Shown: positions 35,034 through 44,368, numbered from the stretch's first letter. The stretch: 64,000 nt of DNA from Myxococcus eversor (GCF_010894455.1 NZ_JAAIXY010000004.1:124001-188000), one strand, 5' to 3'. Numbers and translations are program-made. The notes: generated from the letters alone by a model not told the origin.

Positions 35034-35786
35034 CTACGAGGGGGCGAGGGGCGTGAAGCGCGCGGCTCCTTCGTGCATGTCCACGCGGATGACCTCGCGG
35101 AGGTCGAAGGACTCCGCCAGTGACTCCGAAGGCGTGCAGAGCACGACCTGGGACAGGCGCGCGGCGGTATGCGCGGCCTGGACCTGTTCCCAGATGGCGT
35201 TCGGAGGCGGGTCCCTGGAGGGCTCCACGCGGAAGTGCAGGGTCGGCGCGTCCAGGCGCGGGCCGTCGTCGAACTGGATGTCGCGCAGGAAGCACCGCAT
35301 CCACCACAGCCAGTTCGCCACCAGGTAGCCCACGTACCAGCCTTCCTGCTCATACGAACCGAGCCCGTCGGGGTGCTTGGGGGAGGGCTCTCGCGGCGCG
35401 AACTCGGGCAAGGAGGCCTCCGCCCGGGGCGCGTTGCGGTCCGGGTCGACGAGGAGGACCGACACGCCGGCGTTGAGCTCCACCGACTCCCACGTCACCT
35501 GCCAGGCGCCGTCCGTCCGCCTTTGCAGCTCCACGCCATACTGGTTGTCGACGAAGTCCAGCTCCACGCGCAGGGGTTGTGTCGACTGGAGGCCGTCGAG
35601 CACACCGGACGCGCGCAGGTGCTGTTGAAGTCTTCCTTCCGAGATCGCCTGTATCAGCGTGAGCAGCGCGGCGATGTCCCGCGTCGCCGTCTCCTCGGTG
35701 TCCACCAGCACACACAAGCTGGGCGGGCGCAGGTCGACGTCTCGGAGCGAGTGGAAGCCGGAGACACGCAGCTGGGTGAGTTTCAT
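35034..35786 (-). CDS. Degenerate AAA/RecF-like protein without Walker A
   Basis: Protein of 250 residues. The N-terminus, MKLTQLRVSGFHSLRDVDL, is the beginning of RecF/SMC-type AAA ATPases in which 'NFRSLRDVDL' introduces the P-loop. Where GxNGxGKS should follow, the sequence reads PSLCVLVDTEETATRD, so nucleotide binding is probably lost. The C-terminal part (LSQVVLCTPSESLAESFDL) keeps the look of the Walker B to switch region of such ATPases. It is much shorter than typical members. It may be a regulatory or decayed paralogue. Longer in-frame readings upstream are antisense to the hybrid kinase and were discarded. It is divergent from that kinase. Confidence 0.65.
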   Translation of the reverse strand: MKLTQLRVSGFHSLRDVDLRPPSLCVLVDTEETATRDIAALLTLIQAISEGRLQQHLRASGVLDGLQSTQPLRVELDFVDNQYGVELQRRTDGAWQVTWESVELNAGVSVLLVDPDRNAPRAEASLPEFAPREPSPKHPDGLGSYEQEGWYVGYLVANWLWWMRCFLRDIQFDDGPRLDAPTLHFRVEPSRDPPPNAIWEQVQAAHTAARLSQVVLCTPSESLAESFDLREVIRVDMHEGAARFTPLAPS

Positions 35787-35990
35787 CGGCCCGCAGCCTA
35801 TGCCAGTCCCAAGGCGTCCAGAGAAACGACCGCGGGGACGCCCGGCTGCACGGGGTGCGACAGCGGCAAACACCCGGAGTCGATGCGGACCGGGCCCGTG
35901 TGCCCGGTGGTGTCGCACAACGTAAACAAACCGACATCGCGTGCGCAGGCGCATCCGGGTGAACACGAAGTGGCTGGGAGGCCATGGTAG

Positions 35991-38900
35991 GTGAGCGGCG
36001 TTGCGTCTCGCCCCCCAGCCCTGGACGCGCTCTTCATGACAGGTGTTCTCCAGACTCAGCCCCCCGTCGAGGCCAGGCCCACGCGCGCCTCGCGCTTCGG
36101 ACCGCCGCTTCCGCCCGGGACGTTCGCGGGCTTCATCGTCGCCGCGCTCGCCATCTTCGCCATCGCCGTCCTGTCCTACCGCTCGCTCGAGTCGCACTCG
36201 GGCGCCGCGGAGCTCGTCCGTCACACGATGGAGGTCAGCGAGCGGATGAAGACGCTGCTGTCCACGCTGAAGGACGCGGAGACGGGGCAGCGAGGCTTCC
36301 TGCTGACGGGCGAGCGCACCTACCTGGAGCCGTACGCCAGCGCCAGTCGCGCGCTCCCCGCGCAGCTCGAGCGCATCCGGGAGCTCGTGTCCGACAACGA
36401 CTCCCAGCTCCAGCGCCTGGAAGCCCTGAAGCCACTCGTCGAGGCGAAGCTCGCCGAGCTCCAGGCGACCATCGACTTCAAGACGGCGGGTCAGTCCGAG
36501 GCCGCGCTCACGCGGGTGCGCACCAACGAAGGCATCGAGCTGATGAACCGGATGCGCCTGCTCGTCGAGCAGATGGAGAACGAGGAGCGGCGGCTGCTGG
36601 CGGACCGCAGCGGCGCCTTCCAGAGCACAGCGACGATGTCGCTCGTCGTCACCTGGCTGGGCTCCGCCTTGCTGCTGGTGCTGGTGGGCATCTCCGCGTT
36701 CATGACGTCGCGGGACTTCCGGGCGCGCTCCATCCAGGCCTGGATGCAGGAAGGCCAGACGCTGCTGGCCACGCGCATTCAAGGTGGCCCCCGGTTGGAG
36801 CAGCTCGGGGACCAGGTCCTCCAGTTCCTCGCCCGGTACCTGGATGCCCAGGTGGGAGCCATCTACCTGGCGGACAGCGTGGAGCACTTCCACCGCTTCG
36901 GGGGCTATGCGCTGCCGCCCTCGTTCCTGGACCCGAGCGCGCAGGCGCGGCCCGGTGACGGACTGGTGGGGCAGGCCATCAAGGAGAACCGCGTCTTCCA
37001 CCTGCGCGATGTCCCGGAGGGCTACCTGCCCATCAACTCCAGCCTGGGGCAAGGCAAGCCCAAGCACCTGCTGGTGGTGCCCACGGTGGTGGACGGCAGG
37101 GTGAACGCGGTGGTGGAGCTGGGCTTCCTCCACCCGGTGCATGCATCGGACCTGGAGCTGCTCCAACGGGTGTCGGAGTCCGTCGGCATGGCGGTGCGCT
37201 CGGCTAATGACCGCACGCGCCTGGAGCAGTTGTTGGAGGAGACGCGCCGCCAGTCCGAGGAGCTGCAGGCCCAGCAGGAGGAGCTGCGCGCCTCCAACGA
37301 GGAGATTGAAGAGCAGAGCCGCGTGCTGCGCGACTCGCAGGGCCGCCTGGAGCAGCAGCAGGCGGAGCTGGAGCAGACCAACGCGCAATTGGAGACGCAG
37401 ACGCAGTTGCTGGAGCGGCAGCGCGACTCGCTCACCATGGCGCAGACGGAGCTGACGGAGAAGGCGACGGAGCTGGAGCGCACCAGCCGCTACAAGTCGG
37501 AGTTCCTGGCCAACATGAGCCATGAGCTGCGCACGCCGCTCAACAGCTCGCTCATCCTCGCGAAGCTGCTGGCCGACAACAAGACGGGCAACCTCACCGA
37601 GGAGCAGGTGAAGTTCGCTCAGACGATTACGTCGGCGGGCAACGATCTGCTCGCGCTCATCAACGACATCCTGGACCTGTCCCGCATCGAGGCGGGCAAG
37701 GTGGAGATAGAGCCCGAGGTCGTCAGCGTCGCGCGCTTCGTGGAGAACGTGTCGCGCTCCTTCCACGTGCTGGCGCGCGAGAAGCAGATTGGCTTCTCCA
37801 CGAAGGTGGACCCGGCCAGCGCGGAGTCGCTGGAGACGGACCCCCAGCGGCTGGGCCAGGTCATCAGGAACCTGCTCGCCAACGCGCTGAAGTTCACGGA
37901 GAAGGGCGAGGTGTCGCTGCACGTCTCGCCCGCGGGCCCGGGGCTGCTCTCCTTCTCCGTGCGGGACACGGGTATCGGCATCCCCGCGCACCTGCAGGGC
38001 CTCATCTTCGAGGCCTTCCGTCAGGCGGATGGCAGCACCCATCGCAAGTACGGCGGCTCTGGACTGGGCCTGTCGATCTCCCGCGACCTGGCGCGCCTCT
38101 TGGGCGGCGACGTGTCGGTGATGAGCGAGCCGGGGCAGGGCAGCACCTTCACCGTGACGGTGCCGGTGGCGCTCTCCGCCGCCTCCTCCGCGCCCATGCC
38201 CGCGTCCCCCAAGCGCGAGCTCGTCGCCCCCACGCCGACGGAGCGGGCCGCCCAGGCCGTGGCGAAGCTGCCGGCACCGGACTTCGTGGACGCGCCGATG
38301 AGGACGCTCCACTCGCCCATCGAGGATGACCGGGAGCGGCTCGTCCCAGGGGCGAGGCTCATCCTCGTGGTGGAGGACGACGCGCGCTTCGCGGAGATTC
38401 TGCGGGACCTGGCGCGGGAGCTGGGCTTCCTCTGCGTCGCGACGGACCGGGGCGGCGTGGCGTATGAGGCCGCCGTCGCCTACCAGCCGAGCGCCATCCT
38501 GCTGGACATGAACCTGCCGGACCAGTCCGGGTTGATGGTGTTGGATCAGCTCAAGCGAGACCCGAGGACGCGGCACATCCCCGTGCACGTCATCTCCGTG
38601 ACGGACGCCTCGCGCGAGGCGCTGGAGCGCGGCGCGGTGGGCTACGCGGTGAAGCCGGTGAAGCGCGAGCAGCTCATGGAGGCCGTGCGGAAGCTGGAGA
38701 CGCGGATGACTCCGGGAGTGCAGCGCGTGCTCGTCGTGGAGGACGACACCCGGCAGCGCGAGAGCATCGAGAAGCTGCTCGAGAGCGAGGACGTGCGCAT
38801 CGACGGGGTGGCCACGGCGACCGAGGCGCTGGATCTGCTCAAGCAGAACACCTTCGGCTGCATGGTGATGGACCTCAACCTGCCGGACCTCAGCGGCTAC

Positions 38901-39542
38901 GAGTTGCTGGAGCAGATGGCGGAGCTGGAGACGGTCTCCTTCCCGCCCGTCATCGTCTACACGGGGCGCTCGCTCACGCGCGAGGAGGAGCAGCGACTGC
39001 GGCGCTACTCCAAGTCCATCATCATCAAGGGCGCGCGCTCGCCCGAGCGGCTCCTGGACGAAGTCTCGCTCTTCCTGCACCAGGTGGAGTCCAAGCTGCC
39101 TCCGGAACGGCAGCGCATGTTGCAGGTGGCGAGAGATCGCGAAGCGGCGCTGGATGGCCGGCGCATCCTCGTGGTGGAGGACGACGTGCGGAACATCTTC
39201 GCCCTCTCCAGCGTGCTGGAGCCCCGGGGCGCGAAGGTGGAGATCGCCCGCAACGGCAGGGAGGCCCTGGAGCGGCTGGCGAACAGCATGGCCCAGGTGT
39301 CGCAAGGCGTGGACCTGGTCCTGATGGACATCATGATGCCGGAGATGGATGGACTCACCGCCATGCGGGAGATTCGCAAGCGGAGCGAGTGGCAGAAGCT
39401 GCCCATCATCGCGCTGACGGCGAAGGCCATGCGTGACGACCAGGAGAAGTGTCTGGCCGCGGGGGCGAACGACTACATCGCCAAGCCGCTGGACGTGGAG
39501 AAGCTCCTCTCGCTCATCCGCGTCTGGATGCCCAAGGCGTAG
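35991..39542 (+). CDS. Hybrid sensor histidine kinase: CHASE3-GAF-HisKA-HATPase-REC-REC-REC
   Basis: Membrane-bound hybrid kinase of 1183 residues. A first helix (about 46-66), a CHASE3 periplasmic domain with KDAETGQRGFLLTGE, a second helix (about 215-240), a GAF domain (about 265-405) and a long coiled coil (about 408-500) lead to HisKA with the phospho-acceptor His511 in ANMSHELRTPLN. A HATPase domain follows (about 610-735). Three receiver domains carry Asp839, Asp961 and Asp1113 in LDMNLP, MDLNLP and MDIMMP contexts. The start is a GTG after GGGAGG. It forms an apparent operon with CheR and REC-kinase genes 15 and 5 bases apart, suggesting one multi-step phosphorelay. Confidence 0.93.
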   Translation: MSGVASRPPALDALFMTGVLQTQPPVEARPTRASRFGPPLPPGTFAGFIVAALAIFAIAVLSYRSLESHSGAAELVRHTMEVSERMKTLLSTLKDAETGQRGFLLTGERTYLEPYASASRALPAQLERIRELVSDNDSQLQRLEALKPLVEAKLAELQATIDFKTAGQSEAALTRVRTNEGIELMNRMRLLVEQMENEERRLLADRSGAFQSTATMSLVVTWLGSALLLVLVGISAFMTSRDFRARSIQAWMQEGQTLLATRIQGGPRLEQLGDQVLQFLARYLDAQVGAIYLADSVEHFHRFGGYALPPSFLDPSAQARPGDGLVGQAIKENRVFHLRDVPEGYLPINSSLGQGKPKHLLVVPTVVDGRVNAVVELGFLHPVHASDLELLQRVSESVGMAVRSANDRTRLEQLLEETRRQSEELQAQQEELRASNEEIEEQSRVLRDSQGRLEQQQAELEQTNAQLETQTQLLERQRDSLTMAQTELTEKATELERTSRYKSEFLANMSHELRTPLNSSLILAKLLADNKTGNLTEEQVKFAQTITSAGNDLLALINDILDLSRIEAGKVEIEPEVVSVARFVENVSRSFHVLAREKQIGFSTKVDPASAESLETDPQRLGQVIRNLLANALKFTEKGEVSLHVSPAGPGLLSFSVRDTGIGIPAHLQGLIFEAFRQADGSTHRKYGGSGLGLSISRDLARLLGGDVSVMSEPGQGSTFTVTVPVALSAASSAPMPASPKRELVAPTPTERAAQAVAKLPAPDFVDAPMRTLHSPIEDDRERLVPGARLILVVEDDARFAEILRDLARELGFLCVATDRGGVAYEAAVAYQPSAILLDMNLPDQSGLMVLDQLKRDPRTRHIPVHVISVTDASREALERGAVGYAVKPVKREQLMEAVRKLETRMTPGVQRVLVVEDDTRQRESIEKLLESEDVRIDGVATATEALDLLKQNTFGCMVMDLNLPDLSGYELLEQMAELETVSFPPVIVYTGRSLTREEEQRLRRYSKSIIIKGARSPERLLDEVSLFLHQVESKLPPERQRMLQVARDREAALDGRRILVVEDDVRNIFALSSVLEPRGAKVEIARNGREALERLANSMAQVSQGVDLVLMDIMMPEMDGLTAMREIRKRSEWQKLPIIALTAKAMRDDQEKCLAAGANDYIAKPLDVEKLLSLIRVWMPKA

Positions 39543-39557
39543 GTCATCGCTTCACAC

Positions 39558-40376
39558 ATGGACTCCCAAGCCCAGGACATCGAGCTGAAGCTCCTGCTCG
39601 ACGCCATCTACCTGAAGTACCACTACGACTTCCGGCAGTACGCGACGGTGTCGATGCAGCGGCGCCTGCAACTGGCGGCGGAGAACTTCGGCTGTCGGAC
39701 GCTGTCGCAGCTCCAGGACCGGCTGCTGCACGAGCCGCTCATCTTCCCGTCCCTGCTCGACTACCTCACGGTGCAGGTGAGCGAGATGTTCAGGGACCCG
39801 ACGTACTTCCGCACGCTGCGCGAGTCCGTCGTGCCGCTCTTGAGCACGTACCCGTCCCTCAAGCTCTGGGTGGCGGGGTGCAGCACCGGCGAGGAGGTGT
39901 ACTCGCTGGCCATCCTCCTGCGGGAGGAAGGGTTGCTGGAGCGCACGCTCATCTACGCGACGGACATCAACCCGGGCGCGCTCCAGAAGGCGGAGGCGGG
40001 GGTGTATCCGGTGGAGCGCATCGCCACCTTCACGCAGAACCACATCGCCTCCGGGGCTCGTGGGTCGCTGTCGGACTACTACACGGCGGCGTATGGCAAT
40101 GCCGTGTTCGACAGGTCCCTCAAGAAGCACGTGGTGTTCTCGGACCACAGCCTGGCCACCGACAGCGTGTTCGCCGAGGTCCAGTTTCTCTCCTGTCGCA
40201 ACGTGCTCATCTACTTCGACCGGGAGCTTCAGGAGCGGGTGTTGGGTTTGTTCAAGGATTCTCTGTGTCGCAAGGGGTTCCTGGGCCTGGGCGCCCGCGA
40301 GTCCCTGCGCTTTTCCCAGCATGAAGCGGCGTTCTCGGTGGTTTCCCGGGACGACCGCATCTTCCAGAAGGGGTAG
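39558..40376 (+). CDS. CheR-type protein-glutamate O-methyltransferase
   Basis: Cytoplasmic SAM-dependent methyltransferase of 272 residues. The N-terminal helical domain (about 1-75) precedes the SAM-binding domain with LKLWVAGCSTGEEVYSLAIL, ATDINPGAL, and the typical LSCRNVLIYFD segment near the C-terminus. It usually methylates receptor glutamates in chemotaxis-like pathways. Here it is sandwiched between a hybrid kinase and a REC-kinase, a common 'CheR plus kinase' module. No CheB or receptor gene is present nearby, so the substrate may be a domain of the kinase or an unlinked receptor (inference). Confidence 0.92.
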   Translation: MDSQAQDIELKLLLDAIYLKYHYDFRQYATVSMQRRLQLAAENFGCRTLSQLQDRLLHEPLIFPSLLDYLTVQVSEMFRDPTYFRTLRESVVPLLSTYPSLKLWVAGCSTGEEVYSLAILLREEGLLERTLIYATDINPGALQKAEAGVYPVERIATFTQNHIASGARGSLSDYYTAAYGNAVFDRSLKKHVVFSDHSLATDSVFAEVQFLSCRNVLIYFDRELQERVLGLFKDSLCRKGFLGLGARESLRFSQHEAAFSVVSRDDRIFQKG

Positions 40377-40381
40377 CCGTC

Positions 40382-41530
40382 TTGAACGCTCCCGGGAAGG
40401 AAACAGTGGATGCGGCGCCGCGGGTGAAGTGCCTGCTCGTGGATGACCTGGAGGAGAACCTCATCGCGCTCGCGGCGCTCTTGCGGAGCGACGACGTGGA
40501 GTTGCTCCAGGCGCGCTCGGGTGGCGCCGCGCTCGAGTTGCTGCTCGAGCACGACGACGTCGCGCTGGCGTTCCTCGACGTGCAGATGCCGGACATGGAC
40601 GGCTTCGAACTGGCGGAGTTGATGCGGGGCATGGAGCGCACCCGGCACATCCCCATCATCTTCGTGACGGCGGGCTCCAGCGACAAGCGGCGGCTCTTCA
40701 AGGGCTACGACATGGGCGCCGTCGACTTCCTCTACAAGCCGCTGGAGCCGCTCGTCCTGCGCAACAAGGCGGAGGTCTTCTTCCAGCTCCACCGGCAGAA
40801 GCAGCAGCTCGCGCGTCAGCTCGATGAGCTGTCGGAGACGCTGCGGCTCAACGAGATGTTCACCGCGGTGCTGGGGCATGACCTGCGCAATCCCCTGAGC
40901 GCCATCCTCACGGCGGCCGACCTGCTCCAGCGGCGCTCCGAGGACGAGGCCGTGAAGAAGACGGCGGGACGCATGCTGGCGAGCGGCAAGCGCATGGGTC
41001 GGATGATCGAGGACGTGCTGGACCTGGCGCGCGCCCGGCTCGCGGGCGGCATCCCCTTGCGGCGCGGGGAGACGGACTTCGGTGCGTTGGTCCAGCGCAT
41101 GGTGCAGGAGCACCAGTCCGCGTCACCCAAGCCCTCCATCGAGGTCCTCCTGGAGGGAGACCTGGTGGGAGACTGGGACTCGGACCGGCTGGCGCAGGTG
41201 GCCTCCAACCTCATCGGCAACGCGATTCAGCACGGGGACACGAGCGCGCCCGTGCAGCTCCGGTTGGATGGGACGCACTCGGACGCGGTGAGCTTCACGG
41301 TGAAGAACCTGGGCGTGATTCCGCCGGCCATCCAGGCCCACCTCTTCGACCCGTTCCGGGGCGGGGCCCAGCGGCGAGGCCGCACGGGCGGCCTGGGACT
41401 GGGGCTCTACATCGTCCATCAAATCATCCAGGCCCATCACGGACAGGTGGAGGTGGAGTCGGGCTCAAGCCCCTACACCGAGTTCCGGGTGAGCCTGCCG
41501 CGCCGGGGGACCGAGGTCATCAAGCTGTAG
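40382..41530 (+). CDS. Response regulator-histidine kinase fusion (REC-HisKA-HATPase)
   Basis: Soluble protein of 382 residues. The receiver domain is first: LLVDDLEENLIAL, phospho-acceptor in AFLDVQMPDMDG, and DFLYKPLEP. A short coiled coil leads to HisKA with GHDLRNPLSAIL and a HATPase domain with GLGLGLYIVHQI. The first start in frame is TTG 5 bases after the cheR stop. A GTG eight codons later is preceded by GGAAGGAA and may be the true start. It could relay phosphoryl groups from the upstream hybrid kinase. Confidence 0.88.
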   Translation: MNAPGKETVDAAPRVKCLLVDDLEENLIALAALLRSDDVELLQARSGGAALELLLEHDDVALAFLDVQMPDMDGFELAELMRGMERTRHIPIIFVTAGSSDKRRLFKGYDMGAVDFLYKPLEPLVLRNKAEVFFQLHRQKQQLARQLDELSETLRLNEMFTAVLGHDLRNPLSAILTAADLLQRRSEDEAVKKTAGRMLASGKRMGRMIEDVLDLARARLAGGIPLRRGETDFGALVQRMVQEHQSASPKPSIEVLLEGDLVGDWDSDRLAQVASNLIGNAIQHGDTSAPVQLRLDGTHSDAVSFTVKNLGVIPPAIQAHLFDPFRGGAQRRGRTGGLGLGLYIVHQIIQAHHGQVEVESGSSPYTEFRVSLPRRGTEVIKL

Positions 41531-41557
41531 CCCGCGGTCCCTCCAGGGTGCGGGCTA
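41528..41557. terminator. Bidirectional hairpin between convergent genes
   Basis: TAGCCCGC at 41528-41535 is exactly inverted as GCGGGCTA at 41550-41557. The arms contain the stop codons of both convergent genes. The 8-bp GC-rich stem with a 14-base loop would serve both strands. Confidence 0.6.
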
Positions 41558-42535
41558 CTTGTACAGCACGTCGTTGACGCTGATGCCGCGTCCGCGCGGG
41601 AGGACCTTCTCGAGCGCGGCGAGGTCCTCGGTGGTGGGCGTCCAGGTGCCGGCCTTGGCGTTCGTCTTCACCTGCTCGGCGGAGGTGGCGCCCGCGATGA
41701 CGGAGCCCACGGTGGGGCGCGCGGCGAGCCCGCCGATGGCCACGTCGATGAGGGAGATGGAGCGTTCGCGAGCGAAGGCCTCCAGGCGCTCGACGGCGTC
41801 GAACGTGGCGTCGGTGAGCAGCCCGCCCATGTTCCAGTGCTTCACGCGGGTGTTCTCCCCAGCCGCCGCGCCGCGCTTGTACTTGCCGGTGAGCAGCCCG
41901 CTGGCGAGCGGGAAGTAGGGGAGCAGGCCGATGCCGTGGTGCTGCAGCGCGGGCACCAGGTCCTGCTCGACGCCCCTCCCAATCAGGCTGTACTCGTTCT
42001 GGGCGCTGATGAAGCGCTCCAGGCCGCGCGTGCGGGAGGTCCACTCCGCGTCCGTCACCTGCCAGCCCTGGAGGTTCGACGAGCCGAGGTAGCGGACCTT
42101 GCCCTCGCGGACCAGCTCGGTGAGCGCGCTCAGCGTCTCTTCAATCGGCGTGGCGGGGTCGGGCCAGTGGAGCTGGTAGAGGTCAATCCAGTCCGTGCGC
42201 AGGCGCCGCAGGGAGCGTTCGATGGCGCTCCGGATGTAGCGCCGCGAGCCGCGCGCGCCCCAGTCCGTGCCGTTCTCGCCCTTCACGTCGCTGCCGAACT
42301 TGGTGGCCAGGATGATGTCCCGGCGGCGGGTGCCCAGGGCTTCTCCGAGCAGCTCCTCCGAGGTGCCATACGAGTCGGAGGTATCGAACAGGGTGATGCC
42401 CGCGTCGATGGCGGCATCGACGACGGCGCGCGTCTGCTTCGCATCGATGCGCATGCCGAAGTTGTTGCAGCCCAATCCCACGGCGGAGACGGTGAGGCCG
42501 GAGCGGCCAAGGCGACGGTAGGTCATCTGCGTCAT
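41555..42535 (-). CDS. Aldo/keto reductase
   Basis: NADPH-dependent oxidoreductase of 326 residues with the TIM-barrel pattern of the AKR superfamily. Features in order: MTYRRLGRSGLTVSAVGLGC, FDTSDSYGTSEELLGEALG with catalytic Asp and Tyr, ATKFG with Lys, IDLYQLHWPD with His, and YSLIGRG. It resembles AKR11/12 and YghZ-like general stress reductases. The start was set at the ATG with AGGAGCC at 7 bases; another ATG three codons later is possible. It is divergent from a decayed amidohydrolase. Substrate unknown, probably small aldehydes. Confidence 0.9.
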   Translation of the reverse strand: MTQMTYRRLGRSGLTVSAVGLGCNNFGMRIDAKQTRAVVDAAIDAGITLFDTSDSYGTSEELLGEALGTRRRDIILATKFGSDVKGENGTDWGARGSRRYIRSAIERSLRRLRTDWIDLYQLHWPDPATPIEETLSALTELVREGKVRYLGSSNLQGWQVTDAEWTSRTRGLERFISAQNEYSLIGRGVEQDLVPALQHHGIGLLPYFPLASGLLTGKYKRGAAAGENTRVKHWNMGGLLTDATFDAVERLEAFARERSISLIDVAIGGLAARPTVGSVIAGATSAEQVKTNAKAGTWTPTTEDLAALEKVLPRGRGISVNDVLYK

Positions 42536-42598
42536 GTGTTGGCTCCTGTCTGCTGGAACGGCGAAGGTAGCGGGGCGTGCTCGGGGGCGCAGGGGAGA

Positions 42599-43060
42599 AT
42601 GCAAGGCACCTGGGCCTTTGCGCCGCGAGGCGCGGACCTCCTGGGCGCGGACCGGGGGCTCGGTGTGCCAGCGGCGGCACCGCCGGTGAGCGTGGGCGAG
42701 GACCAGCTCTACCGGCCCCGCACGGTCGAGGAGGCGAGGACAGCGGTGCGGGAGTCCGCCTCGCGCAATCCCGCGCTGCTGAAATCTGGGTGGACGGCTT
42801 CCACGGCAGCCTGCCCACGAAGATGTCGCCGGACATCTACGCCGCCATCATCGACGAGGCACACCAGCGGAAGCTCCGTGTGGCGGCGCATGTCTAGCTC
42901 CAGGACCGGGGCACGCTCGCTGTCGGAAAGCGCGCGGACTTCATCCTCGTGGAGGGAAACCCGGCCGAAAACATCCAGGACATCCACCGCATCATGGGCG
43001 TGTGGCACCGGGGACAACGCGTGTCGGGAGGCGTGGAGGAGTTCACGCCCTGCGCCGGCG
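42599..43060 (+). pseudogene. Decayed amidohydrolase remnant
   Basis: Three pieces of an imidazolonepropionase-like amidohydrolase are recognisable on the plus strand. The first (from 42599) includes PPVSVGEDQLYRPRTVEEAR and NPALLK. A one-base loss near 42783 shifts the frame, after which IWVDGFHGSLP, DIYAAIIDEAHQRKLRVAAHV continue in family order (shown here in two parts). A TAG stop at 42895 interrupts it, and right after come GTLAVGKRADFILVEGNP and IMGVWHRGQRV, the family's C-terminus. About 150 residues including most metal ligands are missing between the last two pieces, and the N-terminus is absent. No product is expected. Confidence 0.82.
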
Positions 43061-43105
43061 GCCCCGGGAATCGTGTGCCCGGGGCCCGCCGTCACGGTGC
43101 ATCCG

Positions 43106-44368
43106 TCAGAGCGCGCCGCCCTCGACATACAGGCGCTTGTGGTCGCGAATCTCCGCGAGCCGGAACGTCCCCGGTGCGGGCGTCTTCGCCTCGGGAGCGT
43201 CCGAGGGCAGCTTCATCAGCCGCTCGTACTCCTCGATGGAGACGCGCTCTCGCCGGGCCAGCACTCCGTCCAGGTCCGCGCGTGCCATCCGCTCCGCCGC
43301 CTTCTCCCCGACGACGCCGGAGAAGAACTCCGCCATGCAGCCGCTGCCGTAGGACAGCAGGCCGATGCGCTGGGACGCGAGCTGCGCGCCCTCGCGATGC
43401 AGCAGCCCCGCCACCGCCAGGTACAGCGACGCCGTGTACACGTTGCCGATGCGCGCGTTGAGCCCCAGCGACGAGGCCACCTGCGCGTCGTAGCTGGCCG
43501 CGGACTTCGCCACCTCCTCGCGAGCCTCCGGCGTGCCGGGCCCAGGACCCACCGCGTCCTCCAAGTCACAGAGGCGAAGCTGGGTGTGCGCCTTGCGAGC
43601 CATCTTGCAGAAGGGCACGTGGTAGGCGATTCGCGCGAGCTGCTCGCCGGGCAGGGCGCCCGACCAGCGCACCAGCCCGTGCTCCAGTGCCTTCTCGCGC
43701 CAGCCCCGGTACGCACCCGACAGGGCTTCCAGATAGCAGTTGATGGAATAGTGCCCGTCCACCAGCGCCTCCCGTCGGCCGATGGGCCGCCAGAAGTCGT
43801 AGACATCCATGGTGCACGTGCCGTTGAGGCCCAGGTCCAGCGCGAGGAGGTCCGGCTGCTCGGAGACGAGCAGCGCCACAGCGCCGCCGCCCTGGGTCGG
43901 CTCGCCCGCCGTGTTCAGGCCGTAGCGCGCGATGTCCGAGCACACGACGATGGCCACCTTGCCCGCGCCCGCGCCGGAGGCAATCCACTCCGTCGCGGCC
44001 ATCAGCCCCGCGGTGCCGCCGTAGCAGGCGTGCTGCGTGTCATACGTGCGCATGGTGCGCGGCAGCTTCAGCAGGCCCTGGACGTGCGAGGCCACCGGCT
44101 TCGAGTGGTCGATGCCTGTCTCCGTGCCCACCACCAGCATGCCGATGCGGGACGTGTCCACGCCCTGCTGCTGGATGAGCCGCGCCGCCGCCGTCGCGGC
44201 CAGGGACACCGTGTCCTCGCCGGGGTCCGTGACGGCCATCTCCTTCGCGCCCAGGCCCGCGGTGAACTTGGCGGGGTCCACTCCGCGCGCGCGCGCCAGG
44301 TCCTCGATGTCGACGTATCGGGACGGCACGGCCACCGCCAGCGCTTCGATTCCAACCCGTTTCTTCAT
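43106..44368 (-). CDS. mvaS: Hydroxymethylglutaryl-CoA synthase (MvaS) of the AIB operon
   Basis: Thiolase-fold enzyme of 420 residues that condenses acetoacetyl-CoA and acetyl-CoA to 3-hydroxy-3-methylglutaryl-CoA. The catalytic Cys is in THACYGGT-type context (TQHACYGGTAGL), with FCKMARKAH-type His motif (YHVPFCKMARKAH) and LLSYGSGCMAEFF near the end. The start ATG follows GAGGAG. In myxobacteria mvaS in the aib operon supplies HMG-CoA both for isoprenoids and, after dehydration, for the alternative isovaleryl-CoA route when leucine breakdown is insufficient. It is the last gene of the operon, 56 bases after aibC. Confidence 0.93.
   Translation of the reverse strand: MKKRVGIEALAVAVPSRYVDIEDLARARGVDPAKFTAGLGAKEMAVTDPGEDTVSLAATAAARLIQQQGVDTSRIGMLVVGTETGIDHSKPVASHVQGLLKLPRTMRTYDTQHACYGGTAGLMAATEWIASGAGAGKVAIVVCSDIARYGLNTAGEPTQGGGAVALLVSEQPDLLALDLGLNGTCTMDVYDFWRPIGRREALVDGHYSINCYLEALSGAYRGWREKALEHGLVRWSGALPGEQLARIAYHVPFCKMARKAHTQLRLCDLEDAVGPGPGTPEAREEVAKSAASYDAQVASSLGLNARIGNVYTASLYLAVAGLLHREGAQLASQRIGLLSYGSGCMAEFFSGVVGEKAAERMARADLDGVLARRERVSIEEYERLMKLPSDAPEAKTPAPGTFRLAEIRDHKRLYVEGGAL

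Noticed and set aside
35034-39305. A 1423-codon minus-strand frame running through the whole hybrid kinase region
   Set aside because: Only its last 250 codons (from the ATG at 35786) look like a protein. The rest is the complement of the kinase gene; GC-rich codon use removes stop codons from that antisense frame, and its translation is His/Arg/Leu-rich low complexity.
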